Shown here piece after piece: positions 56,048 to 64,000 of a stretch of DNA of 64,000 bases. The notes beneath the pieces were generated by a model. The model was not told the DNA's origin. It ran no database searches and worked only from the letters and a program-made list of their open reading frames with translations. Made by a program: the position numbers and the translations under genes. Source of the DNA: JAHFUS01 sp035689115 (GTDB lineage Bacteria; Actinomycetota; Acidimicrobiia; Acidimicrobiales; GCA-2861595); assembly GCA_035689115.1 (NCBI GenBank), contig DASSMA010000035.1:1-64000 (forward strand), read 5' to 3'. The stretch's first letter is position 1. Each line of letters opens with the position of its first letter.

Positions 56048-57849
56048 TCCCGTTCCGGCGGCTGGCCCTCGCCGCCCTGCTCCTCGTCGGTCTGGCCCAG
56101 GCGTGCAACACCGGCAGCAACGGCAACCAGGCCGGCGGGCTGGCCGACGTGCCCAAGGGCTGCACGGCCGTCGACGCCGCCGTGTCCCCCGAGAAGTTCG
56201 AGGTGCTCACCGCCCTTGCTGCCGAGTTCAACCAGTCGAGCGCCGCCAAGGCGGGCGGGAAGTGCACGTTCGTCCGGATCCAGAAGGCGTCCTCCGGGGC
56301 CGCCGCCATGGCCCTGGCCGCCGGCTGGAGGGACGAGGCCAACGGGCCCCAGCCCACCGTGTGGTCGCCGGCCGCCAGCTCGTGGGGAGCGGTGCTGAAC
56401 GAGCGGCTGGCCAAGCAGGGGCAGGCGGCCATGGCGCCGGCCGGGGCCAAGCCGATCCAGCTCACGCCCCTCGTCCTCGCCATGCCGAAGCCGATGGCCG
56501 AGGCCCTCGGGTGGCCGGACACGCCGATCGGCTTCGCCGACCTCCTGGCGCTGTCCCAGGACCCGAACGGGTGGGCGTCGAAGGGTCATCCCGAGTGGGG
56601 CAAGTTCAAGCTCGGCAAGACCAACCCCAACTTCTCCACCAGCGCCCTGTCGGCCACCATCGCCCAGTACTACGCCGCCACCGGCAAGCAGTCCGACCTC
56701 ACTCTCGAGAACCTCAACGACCCGAAGGTGCAGGCCTTCGCCAAGGCGGTGGAGTCGGCGGTGGTCCACTACGGCGACATCACGCTCACCTTCCTGAACA
56801 ACTGGTACCGCAACGACCAGCGGGGCACGGCGCTCACCTACGTGTCGGCGGTGGCCGTCGAGGAGAAGTCGGTCATCGACTACAACAAGGGCAACCCCGA
56901 CGGGATCACCGACCCCGGGGAGCGGCCCCGCCCGCCCAAGGTGCCGCTCGTGGCCATCTACCCCAAGGAGGGCACCCTCTTCTCCGACAGCCCGTACTAC
57001 GTGCTCGACGCGCCGTGGGTCACCCAGGCCGAGAAGAACGGGGCCCGGGCCTTCGAGCAATTCGTGCAGCAGCCGTCCAGCCAGAGGAAGGTCCTCCAGT
57101 ACGGGTTCCGGCCCGGCAACCCGCAGGTGCCCGTCACCGATCCCATATCCAAGGTGAACGGCGTCGACCCCGGCCAGCCCCAGACGGAGCTGCGGGTGCC
57201 CTCCCCCGAGGTCCTGGCCGCCCTGATCGACCGCTGGTCGCTCGACCGCAAGGGCGCCCGGGTCCTGATCGTCCTCGACATCTCCGGTTCCATGGGCGAG
57301 GAGGCCAAGAGCGGCACCACCAAGCTGGAACTGGCCAGGGACGCGGCCAGCGCCGCCCTCGCCGAGTTCAAGGACGACGACCAGGTCGGCCTGCGGGTGT
57401 TCTCCACCGGCCTCGGCCCCGGCGAGAACGAGGACTTCCAGGACCTCGTGCCCATCGGCCCCATCGGCGCCAACCGGGAGACCATCAGGGCCAAGCTCCA
57501 GAGCCTCGTCCCCACCAACGGCACCCCGCTCTACACGGTGGCGTCGAACTCCCAGCAGACCATGCGCCAGGCCTACGACCCCTCGCGCATCAACGCCGTG
57601 CTGCTGCTCACCGACGGCCGCAACGAGGACCCGCGCAACAGCAGCCTCGACGCGACGCTGGCGGCGCTGCGGGTGGGCACGGAGGGCCAGGCCGTGAGCC
57701 CGGTGCGGCTCTTCCCCATCGCCTACGGCAAGGGGGCCGACCTCGACGTGCTGGAGCAGATGGCGGAGGCCACCGACGCCAAGGCCTACGACGCCTCCGA
57801 CCCGTCCACCATCCAGAACGTCTTCGCCAACGTCGTCAGCAATTTCTGA
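56044..57849 (+). CDS. Lipoprotein with solute-binding and VWA domains
   Basis: A 601-residue lipoprotein (signal FRRLALAALLLVGLAQAC). About residues 40-390 are a solute-binding fold (PTVWSPAASSW, TPLVLAMPKPMAEALGWP, VPLVAIYPKEGTLFSD). About 405-601 are a VWA domain with MIDAS DISGSMG and a later LLLTDGRNEDP. The pairing of solute-binding and VWA parts in one lipoprotein is, from memory, common in actinobacteria, often near PspA and TerB/TelA proteins. It probably works with the AAA ATPase. Confidence 0.78.
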   Translation: MIPFRRLALAALLLVGLAQACNTGSNGNQAGGLADVPKGCTAVDAAVSPEKFEVLTALAAEFNQSSAAKAGGKCTFVRIQKASSGAAAMALAAGWRDEANGPQPTVWSPAASSWGAVLNERLAKQGQAAMAPAGAKPIQLTPLVLAMPKPMAEALGWPDTPIGFADLLALSQDPNGWASKGHPEWGKFKLGKTNPNFSTSALSATIAQYYAATGKQSDLTLENLNDPKVQAFAKAVESAVVHYGDITLTFLNNWYRNDQRGTALTYVSAVAVEEKSVIDYNKGNPDGITDPGERPRPPKVPLVAIYPKEGTLFSDSPYYVLDAPWVTQAEKNGARAFEQFVQQPSSQRKVLQYGFRPGNPQVPVTDPISKVNGVDPGQPQTELRVPSPEVLAALIDRWSLDRKGARVLIVLDISGSMGEEAKSGTTKLELARDAASAALAEFKDDDQVGLRVFSTGLGPGENEDFQDLVPIGPIGANRETIRAKLQSLVPTNGTPLYTVASNSQQTMRQAYDPSRINAVLLLTDGRNEDPRNSSLDATLAALRVGTEGQAVSPVRLFPIAYGKGADLDVLEQMAEATDAKAYDASDPSTIQNVFANVVSNF

Positions 57850-57875
57850 GTGATGGCTGAGGCGGGATCGGGCTG

Positions 57876-58634
57876 ATGCTGGAGCGCCTGCCGGAACGGG
57901 TGAAGACGCCGGCGGTGGCCCGCGCCATCACGTCGCCGTCGGGCATCCTGGCCGCCGGCGCCGGCCTCTCGGTCGCCATCGTCGCCGGGCTGCCGGTGGT
58001 GGCGGCCGTCGCCGTCGGCGCCCTGGCCTGGGGTGCCCGGGTGGCCCTGGCCGTCCCCCGCCAGGCGAAGGGCGAGCGCATCGACCCCTTCGCCGTCGGG
58101 GAGCCCTGGCGGCACTCCGTCATGGAGGCGGTGCGGGCGCGGGCCCGGTTCGAGCAGACGGTGGACGCCGCCCGCCCAGGGCCCCTGAAGGACCGGCTGG
58201 TCGACGTGGGGCGCCGGATCGACCAGGGCGCCGAGGAATGCTGGCGGATCGCCCGCCAGGGCGACGCCCTCCGCTCGGCCGTCGGCCGCCTCGGCGTCGA
58301 CCAGGCCCGGCGGGAGCTGGAGCAGGTGCGGGCCGAGCTGGCCAGGGCGCCGGAGGCCGACCGGCCGCCGCTGCAGAAGACGGCGGCGGCACTGGAGGCC
58401 CAGGTGGCGTCGGCCGAGCGCATCGAGAAGGTCTCCAACGACGCCGCCACCCGCCTGCGGGTGCTGAACGCCCAGCTCGACGAGGCGGTGGCCCGGGCCG
58501 TCGAACTGTCCCTGTCCACCTCCGAGACCGATCTCAGCCCGCTGTCGGACGACGTCGACTCGCTGGTCGGCGAGCTGGAGTCCCTCCGGCTGGCCCTCGA
58601 GGAGACGGCGGCGGCCGGCGGTGGCGTGACCTAG
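57876..58634 (+). CDS. Membrane protein with cytoplasmic coiled coil
   Basis: A 252-residue protein starting ATG 57876. Two hydrophobic stretches (GILAAGAGLSVAIVAGLPVVAAVAV region, about 23-60) form a hairpin anchor. The rest is a long Ala/Glu/Arg/Leu coiled coil to about residue 240, acidic at the end. It is likely a membrane scaffold for the PspA protein encoded 11 bases downstream. No family is recognised. Confidence 0.6.
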   Translation: MLERLPERVKTPAVARAITSPSGILAAGAGLSVAIVAGLPVVAAVAVGALAWGARVALAVPRQAKGERIDPFAVGEPWRHSVMEAVRARARFEQTVDAARPGPLKDRLVDVGRRIDQGAEECWRIARQGDALRSAVGRLGVDQARRELEQVRAELARAPEADRPPLQKTAAALEAQVASAERIEKVSNDAATRLRVLNAQLDEAVARAVELSLSTSETDLSPLSDDVDSLVGELESLRLALEETAAAGGGVT

Positions 58635-58645
58635 CATCGACGCCC

Positions 58646-59440
58646 ATGTTCCAGCTCATCCGCAAGGCCTGGCGTTACATGACCGCCGCCCTCACCGGGA
58701 AGTTCAACGAGGCGGCCGATCCGAAGGTGCAGCTGGAGCAGGCGATCGCCGACGCCCAGGAGCAGCACCGCAGCCTCACCCAGCAGGCGGCCAATGTGAT
58801 CGCCAACCAGAAGCAGGCAGAGCTGCGCCTCAACCGGGCCATGGAGGAGCTGGAGAAGGTGAACGGCTCGGCCCGCCAGGCGGTGCTCATGGCCGACGAG
58901 GCCACCAGGCGGGGCGACACGGCGAAGGCGGCCGAGTACACCCGCGCCGCCGAGGCCTTCGCCAACCGCCTGATCGCCGTGGAGAACGAGGTCGAGAGCC
59001 TCAAGACGGTGAGCCTCCAGAGCGCCGAGGCGGCCGCCCAGGCCAAGTCGGCGGTGGCCCAGAACTCCTCCGCCCTCCAGAAGAAGCTCTCCGAGCGCCA
59101 GAAGCTCCTCTCCCAGCTCGACCAGGCCAAGATGCAGGAGCAGATGAACAAGGCCATGTCGAGCCTGTCGCAGACGGTCGGCCAGGACGTGCCCACCCTC
59201 GACGAGGTGCGCGACAAGATCGAGCAGCGCTACGCCCGCGCCCTCGGGACCGCCGAGCTCCAGGGCCAGACCGTCGAGAGCCGCATGCTCGAGGTCGAGC
59301 ACGCCCAGATGGACGCCGAGGCCCAGGCCCGCCTCAGCCAGATCCGCTCGCAGCTGGGCCTGGGCGAGGCGCCGGTCGCCCCCCAGGTCGAGGCGGGCAG
59401 CGGCGCCGAGGCCGGCGGCGAGGGGCCCCCGCCGGCGTGA
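58646..59440 (+). CDS. PspA/IM30 family protein
   Basis: A 264-residue membrane-remodelling protein, helical throughout. MFQLIRKAWRYMTAALTGKF is the amphipathic start, followed by VQLEQAIADAQEQHRSLTQQAA and long coiled helices, with RYARALGTAELQG near the end and a Gly/Pro-rich tail. PspA coats damaged inner membrane. Its place after the coiled-coil membrane protein supports a membrane-stress role. It ends at a strong bidirectional hairpin. Confidence 0.88.
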   Translation: MFQLIRKAWRYMTAALTGKFNEAADPKVQLEQAIADAQEQHRSLTQQAANVIANQKQAELRLNRAMEELEKVNGSARQAVLMADEATRRGDTAKAAEYTRAAEAFANRLIAVENEVESLKTVSLQSAEAAAQAKSAVAQNSSALQKKLSERQKLLSQLDQAKMQEQMNKAMSSLSQTVGQDVPTLDEVRDKIEQRYARALGTAELQGQTVESRMLEVEHAQMDAEAQARLSQIRSQLGLGEAPVAPQVEAGSGAEAGGEGPPPA

Positions 59441-59449
59441 GCCCGGGCC

Positions 59450-59498
59450 AACTGGTCGCACAACCGACAATGCTCCGTTGTCGGTTTCGCTACCAGTT
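59450..59498. terminator. Bidirectional hairpin terminator, pspA/proB
   Basis: AACTGGT and AACCGACAA pair with TTGTCGGTT and ACCAGTT around a 7-base loop, with a small internal loop. It lies between convergent pspA and proB. Confidence 0.75.
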
Positions 59499-59510
59499 CG
59501 CCGGCGGGAG

Positions 59511-60605
59511 CTAGGGAAGCACCACCAGGTCGTCGCGGTGGACGACCTCGTGCGGGAGATCGGGCGGAAGGTCGGCGGTGCGCCGGCCGCCCCACTCGGC
59601 CACGCGCTCCGAGGGGTGGCGCACGAGGCCCTTGGCGAACACCCGGCCGCTGCGGTCGGCGATCTCGACGGCGTCGTCGGCGTCGAAGGCTCCCTCGACG
59701 CCGACTACGCCGGCAGGAAGCAGCGAGGTGTTGCGCTCCACCAGGGCGGCGCGGGCGCCGTCGTCGACCAGCACCGTGCCGGTGGAGCCGATGGCGAAGG
59801 CGATCCAGAGCTTACGGGCCGGCAGGCGGCGGTCGTGGGCCCGCACCACCGTGCCCACGCCGGGCACGCCGGCCACCGCGTCGGCCAGCACCCCGGGACG
59901 GTCGGCGGCGGCGATCACCGCCCGCACGCCGGACCAGGAGGCGATCTTGGCCGCCGCCAGCTTGGACGCCATGCCCCCGCTCCCCCGGTCGCCGGCCGAG
60001 CCGGCCACCCGCTCCAGCTCGTGGTCGACCTCGATGATCTCCTCGATCAGCGAGGCGTCGGCGTCGAGGCGGGGGTCGGCGGTGAGCATGCCGGGCATGT
60101 CGGTGAGCAGGACGAGCACGGCGGCGTCGACCATGTTGGCCACCAGGGCGGCCAGGCGGTCGTTGTCGCCGAAGCGGATCTCGTCGTCGGCGACGGCGTC
60201 GTTCTCGTTGACGATCGGCACCACGCCCAGGTCCAGCAGCCGGGTGAGCGTCTGGCGGGCGTGCAGGTACTGCTTGCGATGGGCGGGGTGGAAGTCGAGC
60301 GGGGTGAGGAGGACCTGCCCGCCCACCAGGCCGGCGTGGGCGAGGGCGTCGTCGTAGACCCGCATGAGCCGGCTCTGCCCCACCGCCGACACCGCCTGGA
60401 GGGTGGCCAGGTCGACGTTGGGCACGCCGGACAGCCCGAGCGCAGGGCGGCCGGCGGCGATGGCGCCGGACGTGACGACCACCACCTTGTGGCCCATGCT
60501 CCGCTGGGCGGCCACCTCGGTGCACAGCTTGCCGATGGCGTGCTGGTCGACGGACCCGTGGGCGTCGGTGAGCGACGACGACCCGATCTTGGCGACGACA
60601 ATCAC
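59511..60605 (-). CDS. proB: Glutamate 5-kinase
   Basis: A 364-residue kinase from GTG 60605 (VIVVAKIGSSSLTD). SGAIAAGR, NENDAVADDEIRFGDNDRLAALVA, TDMPGM and SGGMASKLAAAKIA are family motifs. The last 90 residues form a PUA domain (IGSTGTVLVDDGA). It makes glutamyl-5-phosphate for ProA. The GTG overlaps the obgE stop by GTGA. Confidence 0.96.
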   Translation of the reverse strand: MIVVAKIGSSSLTDAHGSVDQHAIGKLCTEVAAQRSMGHKVVVVTSGAIAAGRPALGLSGVPNVDLATLQAVSAVGQSRLMRVYDDALAHAGLVGGQVLLTPLDFHPAHRKQYLHARQTLTRLLDLGVVPIVNENDAVADDEIRFGDNDRLAALVANMVDAAVLVLLTDMPGMLTADPRLDADASLIEEIIEVDHELERVAGSAGDRGSGGMASKLAAAKIASWSGVRAVIAAADRPGVLADAVAGVPGVGTVVRAHDRRLPARKLWIAFAIGSTGTVLVDDGARAALVERNTSLLPAGVVGVEGAFDADDAVEIADRSGRVFAKGLVRHPSERVAEWGGRRTADLPPDLPHEVVHRDDLVVLP

Positions 60606-61861
60606 CGGGCGACCTGGTCCCGCTCGTACTCGAAGGTGAAGCCGCCGATGTGCACCAGCTCGCCGTCCCTGGCGCCCGCCCGGGCCAGGGCCCGGTCGAC
60701 GCCCAGCCGCTTGAGGCGGTGCTGGACGTAGGCGAGGGCGTCGGCGTCGGTGATGTCGCTGATCGCCACCGCCCGCTCCGCCTGCCGGCCGCGTACCACC
60801 CAGGCCCCGTCGGGCCCCCGCTCCACGGCGACGCCGGCCGGCTCGGGCCGGTGGATGACGAAGCCGCCCGACGGGCCGGCGGCGGCCTCGGCGGCCCGCG
60901 CCTCGGAGACGAGGTCGGCCAGCCGGCCGAGGAGGACGGGGAGGCCCTCGCCGGTGACGGCCGAGATGCGCTGGCCCTCCCACGCGGCGGTGGCGGCGTC
61001 GGCCTTGCTGCCCACCACCAGGCGGGGACGGGCCAGCAGCTCGGGGCGGTAGCGGCCCAGCTCGCCGAGCAGCACCCGCTCCTGGGCGGCGGGCGCCATG
61101 GCGGGGTCGGCGGGGTCGGCCGGCGCCAGGTCGAGGAGCACCACCAGCGCCCGCGCCCGCTCCACGTGGCGCAGGAACTGGTGGCCCAGGCCCTTGCCCT
61201 CGCTGGCTCCCTCGATGAGGCCGGGGACGTCGGCCACCACCAGCTCCCGGTCGTCCACCCGCACCACGCCGAGGTGGGGGTTGAGGGTGGTGAACGGGTA
61301 GTCGGCGATCTTCGGCTTGGCCGCCGAGATCCGGGAGATCAGGGTGCTCTTGCCGGCGTTGGGCAGGCCCACGAGGGCCACGTCGGCCATGAGCTTGAGC
61401 TCGAGGTCGTACCAGTGCTCCTCGCCCACCTCGCCCTGCTCGGCGAACGCCGGCGCCCGCCGCCGGTTGGAGAGGAACCGGGCGTTGCCCCGGCCGCCCC
61501 GGCCGCCGTGGGCCGCCCGCCAGCGGTCGCCGGCGACCGCCAGATCGGCCACCACCGTGCCATCGAGGTCCTTCACCACGGTGCCGATCGGCACCGGCAC
61601 CTCGGCCGCCGCGCCGGCCGCACCGTGGCGGGCCTTCCCCTGACCGTGCACCCCGCTGCCCGCCCGGCGGTGCGGATGGTCGCGGAACGCCAGCAGGGAG
61701 GCCACGTTGGGGTCGGCGACCAGCCACACGTCGCCGCCGGCACCGCCGTCGCCGCCGTCGGGGCCGCCCTTGGCCACGTGGGCCTCCCGTCGGAACGAGA
61801 CCGCGCCGGCGCCGCCGTCGCCCCCCTTCACGTGCAGCTGAGCCTCGTCGACGAAGGTCAT
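60602..61861 (-). CDS. obgE: Obg-family GTPase
   Basis: A 419-residue GTPase. The glycine-rich Obg fold (FVDEAQLHVKGGDGGAGAVSFRRE, GGRGGRGNARF) is followed by the G domain (GLPNAGKSTL, ADYPFTTLNPHLG, DVPGLIEGASEGKGLG) and a C-terminal OCT-like domain. It helps 50S assembly and stress responses. It is in the rplU-rpmA-obgE-proB order common to bacteria. Confidence 0.97.
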   Translation of the reverse strand: MTFVDEAQLHVKGGDGGAGAVSFRREAHVAKGGPDGGDGGAGGDVWLVADPNVASLLAFRDHPHRRAGSGVHGQGKARHGAAGAAAEVPVPIGTVVKDLDGTVVADLAVAGDRWRAAHGGRGGRGNARFLSNRRRAPAFAEQGEVGEEHWYDLELKLMADVALVGLPNAGKSTLISRISAAKPKIADYPFTTLNPHLGVVRVDDRELVVADVPGLIEGASEGKGLGHQFLRHVERARALVVLLDLAPADPADPAMAPAAQERVLLGELGRYRPELLARPRLVVGSKADAATAAWEGQRISAVTGEGLPVLLGRLADLVSEARAAEAAAGPSGGFVIHRPEPAGVAVERGPDGAWVVRGRQAERAVAISDITDADALAYVQHRLKRLGVDRALARAGARDGELVHIGGFTFEYERDQVAR

Positions 61862-61879
61862 CGCCTCCGCCTGCCGAAG

Positions 61880-62137
61880 CTAGGAATCGACGGGCAGGAC
61901 GTCCACCAGCCGGCGCCCCTTCCGGGAGCCGAACTTCACCGACCCGTCGGTGGTGGCGAACAGCGTGTCGTCGCCGCCCCGGCCGACGTTGATCCCCGGA
62001 TGGAACCGCGTGCCGCGCTGGCGGACGATGATGGCGCCGGCCCGGACGGCGGTGCCGTCGAACACCTTCACGCCGAGGCGCTGGGCCTGCGAGTCGCGGC
62101 CGTTCCTGGTGGAGCCCCCACCCTTGGTCTTCGACAT
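61880..62137 (-). CDS. rpmA: 50S ribosomal protein L27
   Basis: An 85-residue protein: MSKTKGGGSTRNGRDSQAQRLGVKVFDG and VRQRGTRFHPGINVGRGGDDTLFATTDG. The N-terminus is one form of the L27 start that reaches the peptidyl-transferase centre. Only one base separates its ATG from the rplU stop. Confidence 0.96.
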   Translation of the reverse strand: MSKTKGGGSTRNGRDSQAQRLGVKVFDGTAVRAGAIIVRQRGTRFHPGINVGRGGDDTLFATTDGSVKFGSRKGRRLVDVLPVDS

Positions 62138-62138
62138 G

Positions 62139-62456
62139 TCAGCTCCCTGCCCCGCGGCTGATGCCGGTGATCTCGACGGTGGTGTAGTGCTGGCGGTGGC
62201 CCCACCGGCGCCGGGCCCTGGCCTTGGGCTGGTAGGTGAAGGCCTTGATCTTGGGGCCCTTGCTGCGCCCCACGACCCGCCCGGACACCCGTGCCCCGGA
62301 GAGCGCCGGCCCGGCCACCACGTCGTCGCCGTCGACGAGGAGGACGGGCTCGAAGCCCACCTCGTCGCCCTCGGCGGCGCGCAGCAGCTCGACCTCGACC
62401 CGCTGGCCCTCGGCCACCTTCGCCTGCTTGCCACCCGTCTTGATCACTGCGTACAT
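62139..62456 (-). CDS. rplU: 50S ribosomal protein L21
   Basis: A 105-residue protein: MYAVIKTGGKQAKVAEGQRVEVELL, then FTYQPKARARRRWGHRQHYTTVEITGI, typical of bL21. It is the first gene of rplU-rpmA-obgE-proB. A long near-palindrome lies upstream, before the end of the RNase E/G gene. Confidence 0.97.
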   Translation of the reverse strand: MYAVIKTGGKQAKVAEGQRVEVELLRAAEGDEVGFEPVLLVDGDDVVAGPALSGARVSGRVVGRSKGPKIKAFTYQPKARARRRWGHRQHYTTVEITGISRGAGS

Positions 62457-62482
62457 GGGCTGGAGAGCTTACCCGAACCCGA

Positions 62483-62527
62483 CTGACATGCGAATCGCAG
62501 CGAAGTTCGTCGCGAAACGCATGTCAG
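62483..62527 (-). terminator. 45-nt near-palindrome between RNase E/G gene and rplU
   Basis: Two 22-base arms around one G match at 18 of 22 positions. The outer 10 bases (CTGACATGCG/CGCATGTCAG) are perfect, with TCGC and CGAA blocks inside. It probably ends the RNase E/G transcript or is a processing site. Confidence 0.6.
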
Positions 62528-62532
62528 AACCG

Positions 62533-64000
62533 CTAGAGCAGCGTCTCATCGAACACGATGCCCCGACCGGCGCAGCTCGGGCAGGTGACCGAGAACGACT
62601 CGACCAGGCCCTCGGACACCCGCTTGCGGGTCATCTCCACCAGTCCCAGCTCGGAGATGTCGAACACCTGGGTGCGGGTCTTGTCCCTGGCCAGGGCGTC
62701 GCGGAACACCCGCAGCACCTCAGCCCGGTTGTCGACGATCTCCATGTCGATGAAGTCGATGACGATGATGCCGCCGAGGTCGCGCAGCCGCAGCTGCCGG
62801 GCGACCTCCTCGGCCGCCTCCAGGTTGTTGCGGAACACCGTCTCCTCGAGGTTCGAGGTACCGACGTTCTTGCCGGTGTTGACGTCGATCACGGTGAGCG
62901 CCTCGGTGCGCTCGATGATGAGCGACCCCCCCGAGGGCAGCCACACCTTGCGGTCGAGGGCCCGGTGCAGCTGCTCGTGCACGTGGTAGCGCTCGAACAC
63001 GGGGAGGCCGTCGGCCTTCTCGTCGAAGTACTCCACCCGGTCGGCCAGCTCGGGGCTGATGCTCTCCACGTACTCCCGGACCTCGCGGAACAGGGTCTCG
63101 TCGTCGATGACCACGCCCCGGTAGTCGTGGTTGAACTCCTCGCGGATCACCCGCACCGCCATGTCGGGCTCCCGGTGCAGCAGGGCGGGCGCCGCCGTGC
63201 GCTTGGTGGCCGCCTCGATGCGCTGCCACTGGCCGAGGAGCTGGGCCACGTCGCGCGACAGCTCGTCGGCGCTCACCCCCTGGGCAGCAGTGCGGACGAT
63301 CAATCCGTGGCCTTCCGGGCGCACCTGGTCGAGGATGCGGCGCAAGCGCTTGCGCTCGTCGTCGGGGAGGCGCTTGGAGATGCCGTAGGTGTTGGAGTCG
63401 GGCACCAGTACCACGAAGCGTCCGGGGATGGAGACCTCCTGGGTGAGGCGGGCGCCCTTGGTGCCGATGGGGTTCTTGGTGACCTGGCACCGGATGCTCT
63501 GGCCGGGCCTGAGCAGGTGCTCGATCCGCGCCTGGGACTGCTTGCCGCCGCTCTCCAGGTCGTCGGCGTCGTAGCGCACGTCGCCCCGGTAGAGGACGGC
63601 GTTCTTCGGCGTGCCGATGTCGACGAAGGCGGCCTCCATCCCGGGGAGCACGTTCTGCACCCGCCCCAGGTAGATGTTCCCATCGATCTGGGTGGCGTCG
63701 TCCTGGGCCCTGCTCACGTAGTGCTCGATGAGCGAGCGGCCCTCGAGGACGGCGATCTGGGTGGTGCCCTCGTGGGCGTGGACGCACATGAGGTAGCGGC
63801 CGACCGGTCGGCCCTTGCGCTCGCGCGCCTTCGGGCGCTCGACCGCCTCGTCGAGGTCGACGGCCGGCGTCCGGGCGGCCGGCTGCTTCTTGCCCCCGCT
63901 CCTGCCCCGGCCGCCGCGGCGCCGGCTCTTCTTGCCGCCCCCGGCCTGGTCGTCGCCGTTGGCGGCCGGCGGGCCGGCGGCCGGCGCCTCCGCCGACCGT
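62533..64000 (-). CDS. Ribonuclease E/G, 5' part outside the window
   Basis: At least 488 residues; the reading frame stays open to the window edge, so the start lies beyond it. The part seen begins with a low-complexity Ala/Pro and Arg/Gly/Lys tail, then GRYLMCVHAHEGTTQIAVLEG, the S1-like GNIYLGRVQNVLPGMEAAFVDIG, catalytic Asp residues in VIDVNTGKN and IIVIDFIDM, and the zinc-link CPSCAGRG at the end. It cuts A/U-rich RNA and processes rRNA. Actinobacterial RNase E enzymes have such basic tails. ATG 63789 is internal. Confidence 0.92.
   Translation of the reverse strand, partial: RSAEAPAAGPPAANGDDQAGGGKKSRRRGGRGRSGGKKQPAARTPAVDLDEAVERPKARERKGRPVGRYLMCVHAHEGTTQIAVLEGRSLIEHYVSRAQDDATQIDGNIYLGRVQNVLPGMEAAFVDIGTPKNAVLYRGDVRYDADDLESGGKQSQARIEHLLRPGQSIRCQVTKNPIGTKGARLTQEVSIPGRFVVLVPDSNTYGISKRLPDDERKRLRRILDQVRPEGHGLIVRTAAQGVSADELSRDVAQLLGQWQRIEAATKRTAAPALLHREPDMAVRVIREEFNHDYRGVVIDDETLFREVREYVESISPELADRVEYFDEKADGLPVFERYHVHEQLHRALDRKVWLPSGGSLIIERTEALTVIDVNTGKNVGTSNLEETVFRNNLEAAEEVARQLRLRDLGGIIVIDFIDMEIVDNRAEVLRVFRDALARDKTRTQVFDISELGLVEMTRKRVSEGLVESFSVTCPSCAGRGIVFDETLL

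Noticed and set aside
62533..63789. Complete RNase G starting at ATG 63789
   Set aside because: The frame is open upstream to the window edge with a basic RNase E-type tail, and GRYL before this Met belongs to the conserved domain.

Overview
The window is a very GC-rich, gene-dense bacterial chromosome segment. GTG starts, G/C-ending codons, GTGA/ATGA stop-start overlaps and hairpin terminators without a T-run all fit Actinobacteria. The order lepA, rpsT, holA, comEC, comEA, leuS, tRNA-Ala, rsfS, nadD, proA with MoxR and VWA genes, proB, obgE, rpmA, rplU and RNase E/G resembles, from memory, the same stretch in mycobacteria. The divergent proteins and unusual neighbours suggest a deep lineage such as Acidimicrobiia; this is inference. 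No rRNA, CRISPR array, transposase or prophage is seen.

Layout. 1-9.5 kb: a structured leader with a small membrane protein and a methyltransferase; an MtrAB-like two-component system followed by a stub lipoprotein; a peptidoglycan-binding lipoprotein; a TPR protein; a metallo-beta-lactamase-fold protein; an esterase; a TetR regulator. 9.5-18 kb: a B12/radical-SAM enzyme, a tandem pair of membrane-anchored paralogues (one frameshifted), a uracil-DNA-glycosylase-like protein, an amidohydrolase coupled to an S41-like protein, and a UDP-sugar dehydrogenase. 18-33 kb: three cyclic-di-GMP proteins (GGDEF; GGDEF-EAL; REC-GAF-EAL) among lepA, a subtilase with Trp-rich repeats, rpsT, holA, comEC/comEA, a thioredoxin and a PAC2 protein. 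33-42 kb: a MITE-like inverted repeat, two LCP-family wall genes, leuS, tRNA-Ala(GGC) with two tandem LAGLIDADG-type endonuclease genes against its 3' end, rsfS, nadD and a serine hydrolase. 42-53 kb: an F420-type oxidoreductase, class II DAHP synthase, a transhydrogenase-like flavoprotein, an AraC-glyoxalase-UvrA-like operon, a phosphatase, VWA, MoxR and proA. 53.6-59.4 kb: a five-gene module of AAA ATPase, two solute-binding-like proteins (one with a VWA domain), a membrane/coiled-coil protein and PspA. 59.5-64 kb: proB, obgE, rpmA, rplU and the 5'-truncated RNase E/G gene.

How it fits together. The housekeeping core covers translation (LepA, S20, L21, L27, LeuRS, RsfS, Obg), proline and aromatic synthesis (ProA, ProB, DAHPS), NAD synthesis, DNA uptake (ComEA/EC) and wall assembly (LCP proteins, peptidoglycan-binding lipoprotein, UDP-sugar dehydrogenase). 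The most unusual content is the tandem homing-endonuclease-like pair behind tRNA-Ala with a LexA-like palindrome upstream, the TerB-like AAA/VWA/PspA module, a repeated palindrome at two convergent gene ends, the MITE-like repeat that supplies a stop codon, and a perfect 24-bp palindrome that overlaps a ribosome binding site. Three frameshifted genes are seen; whether they are real or assembly errors cannot be told from the sequence alone.
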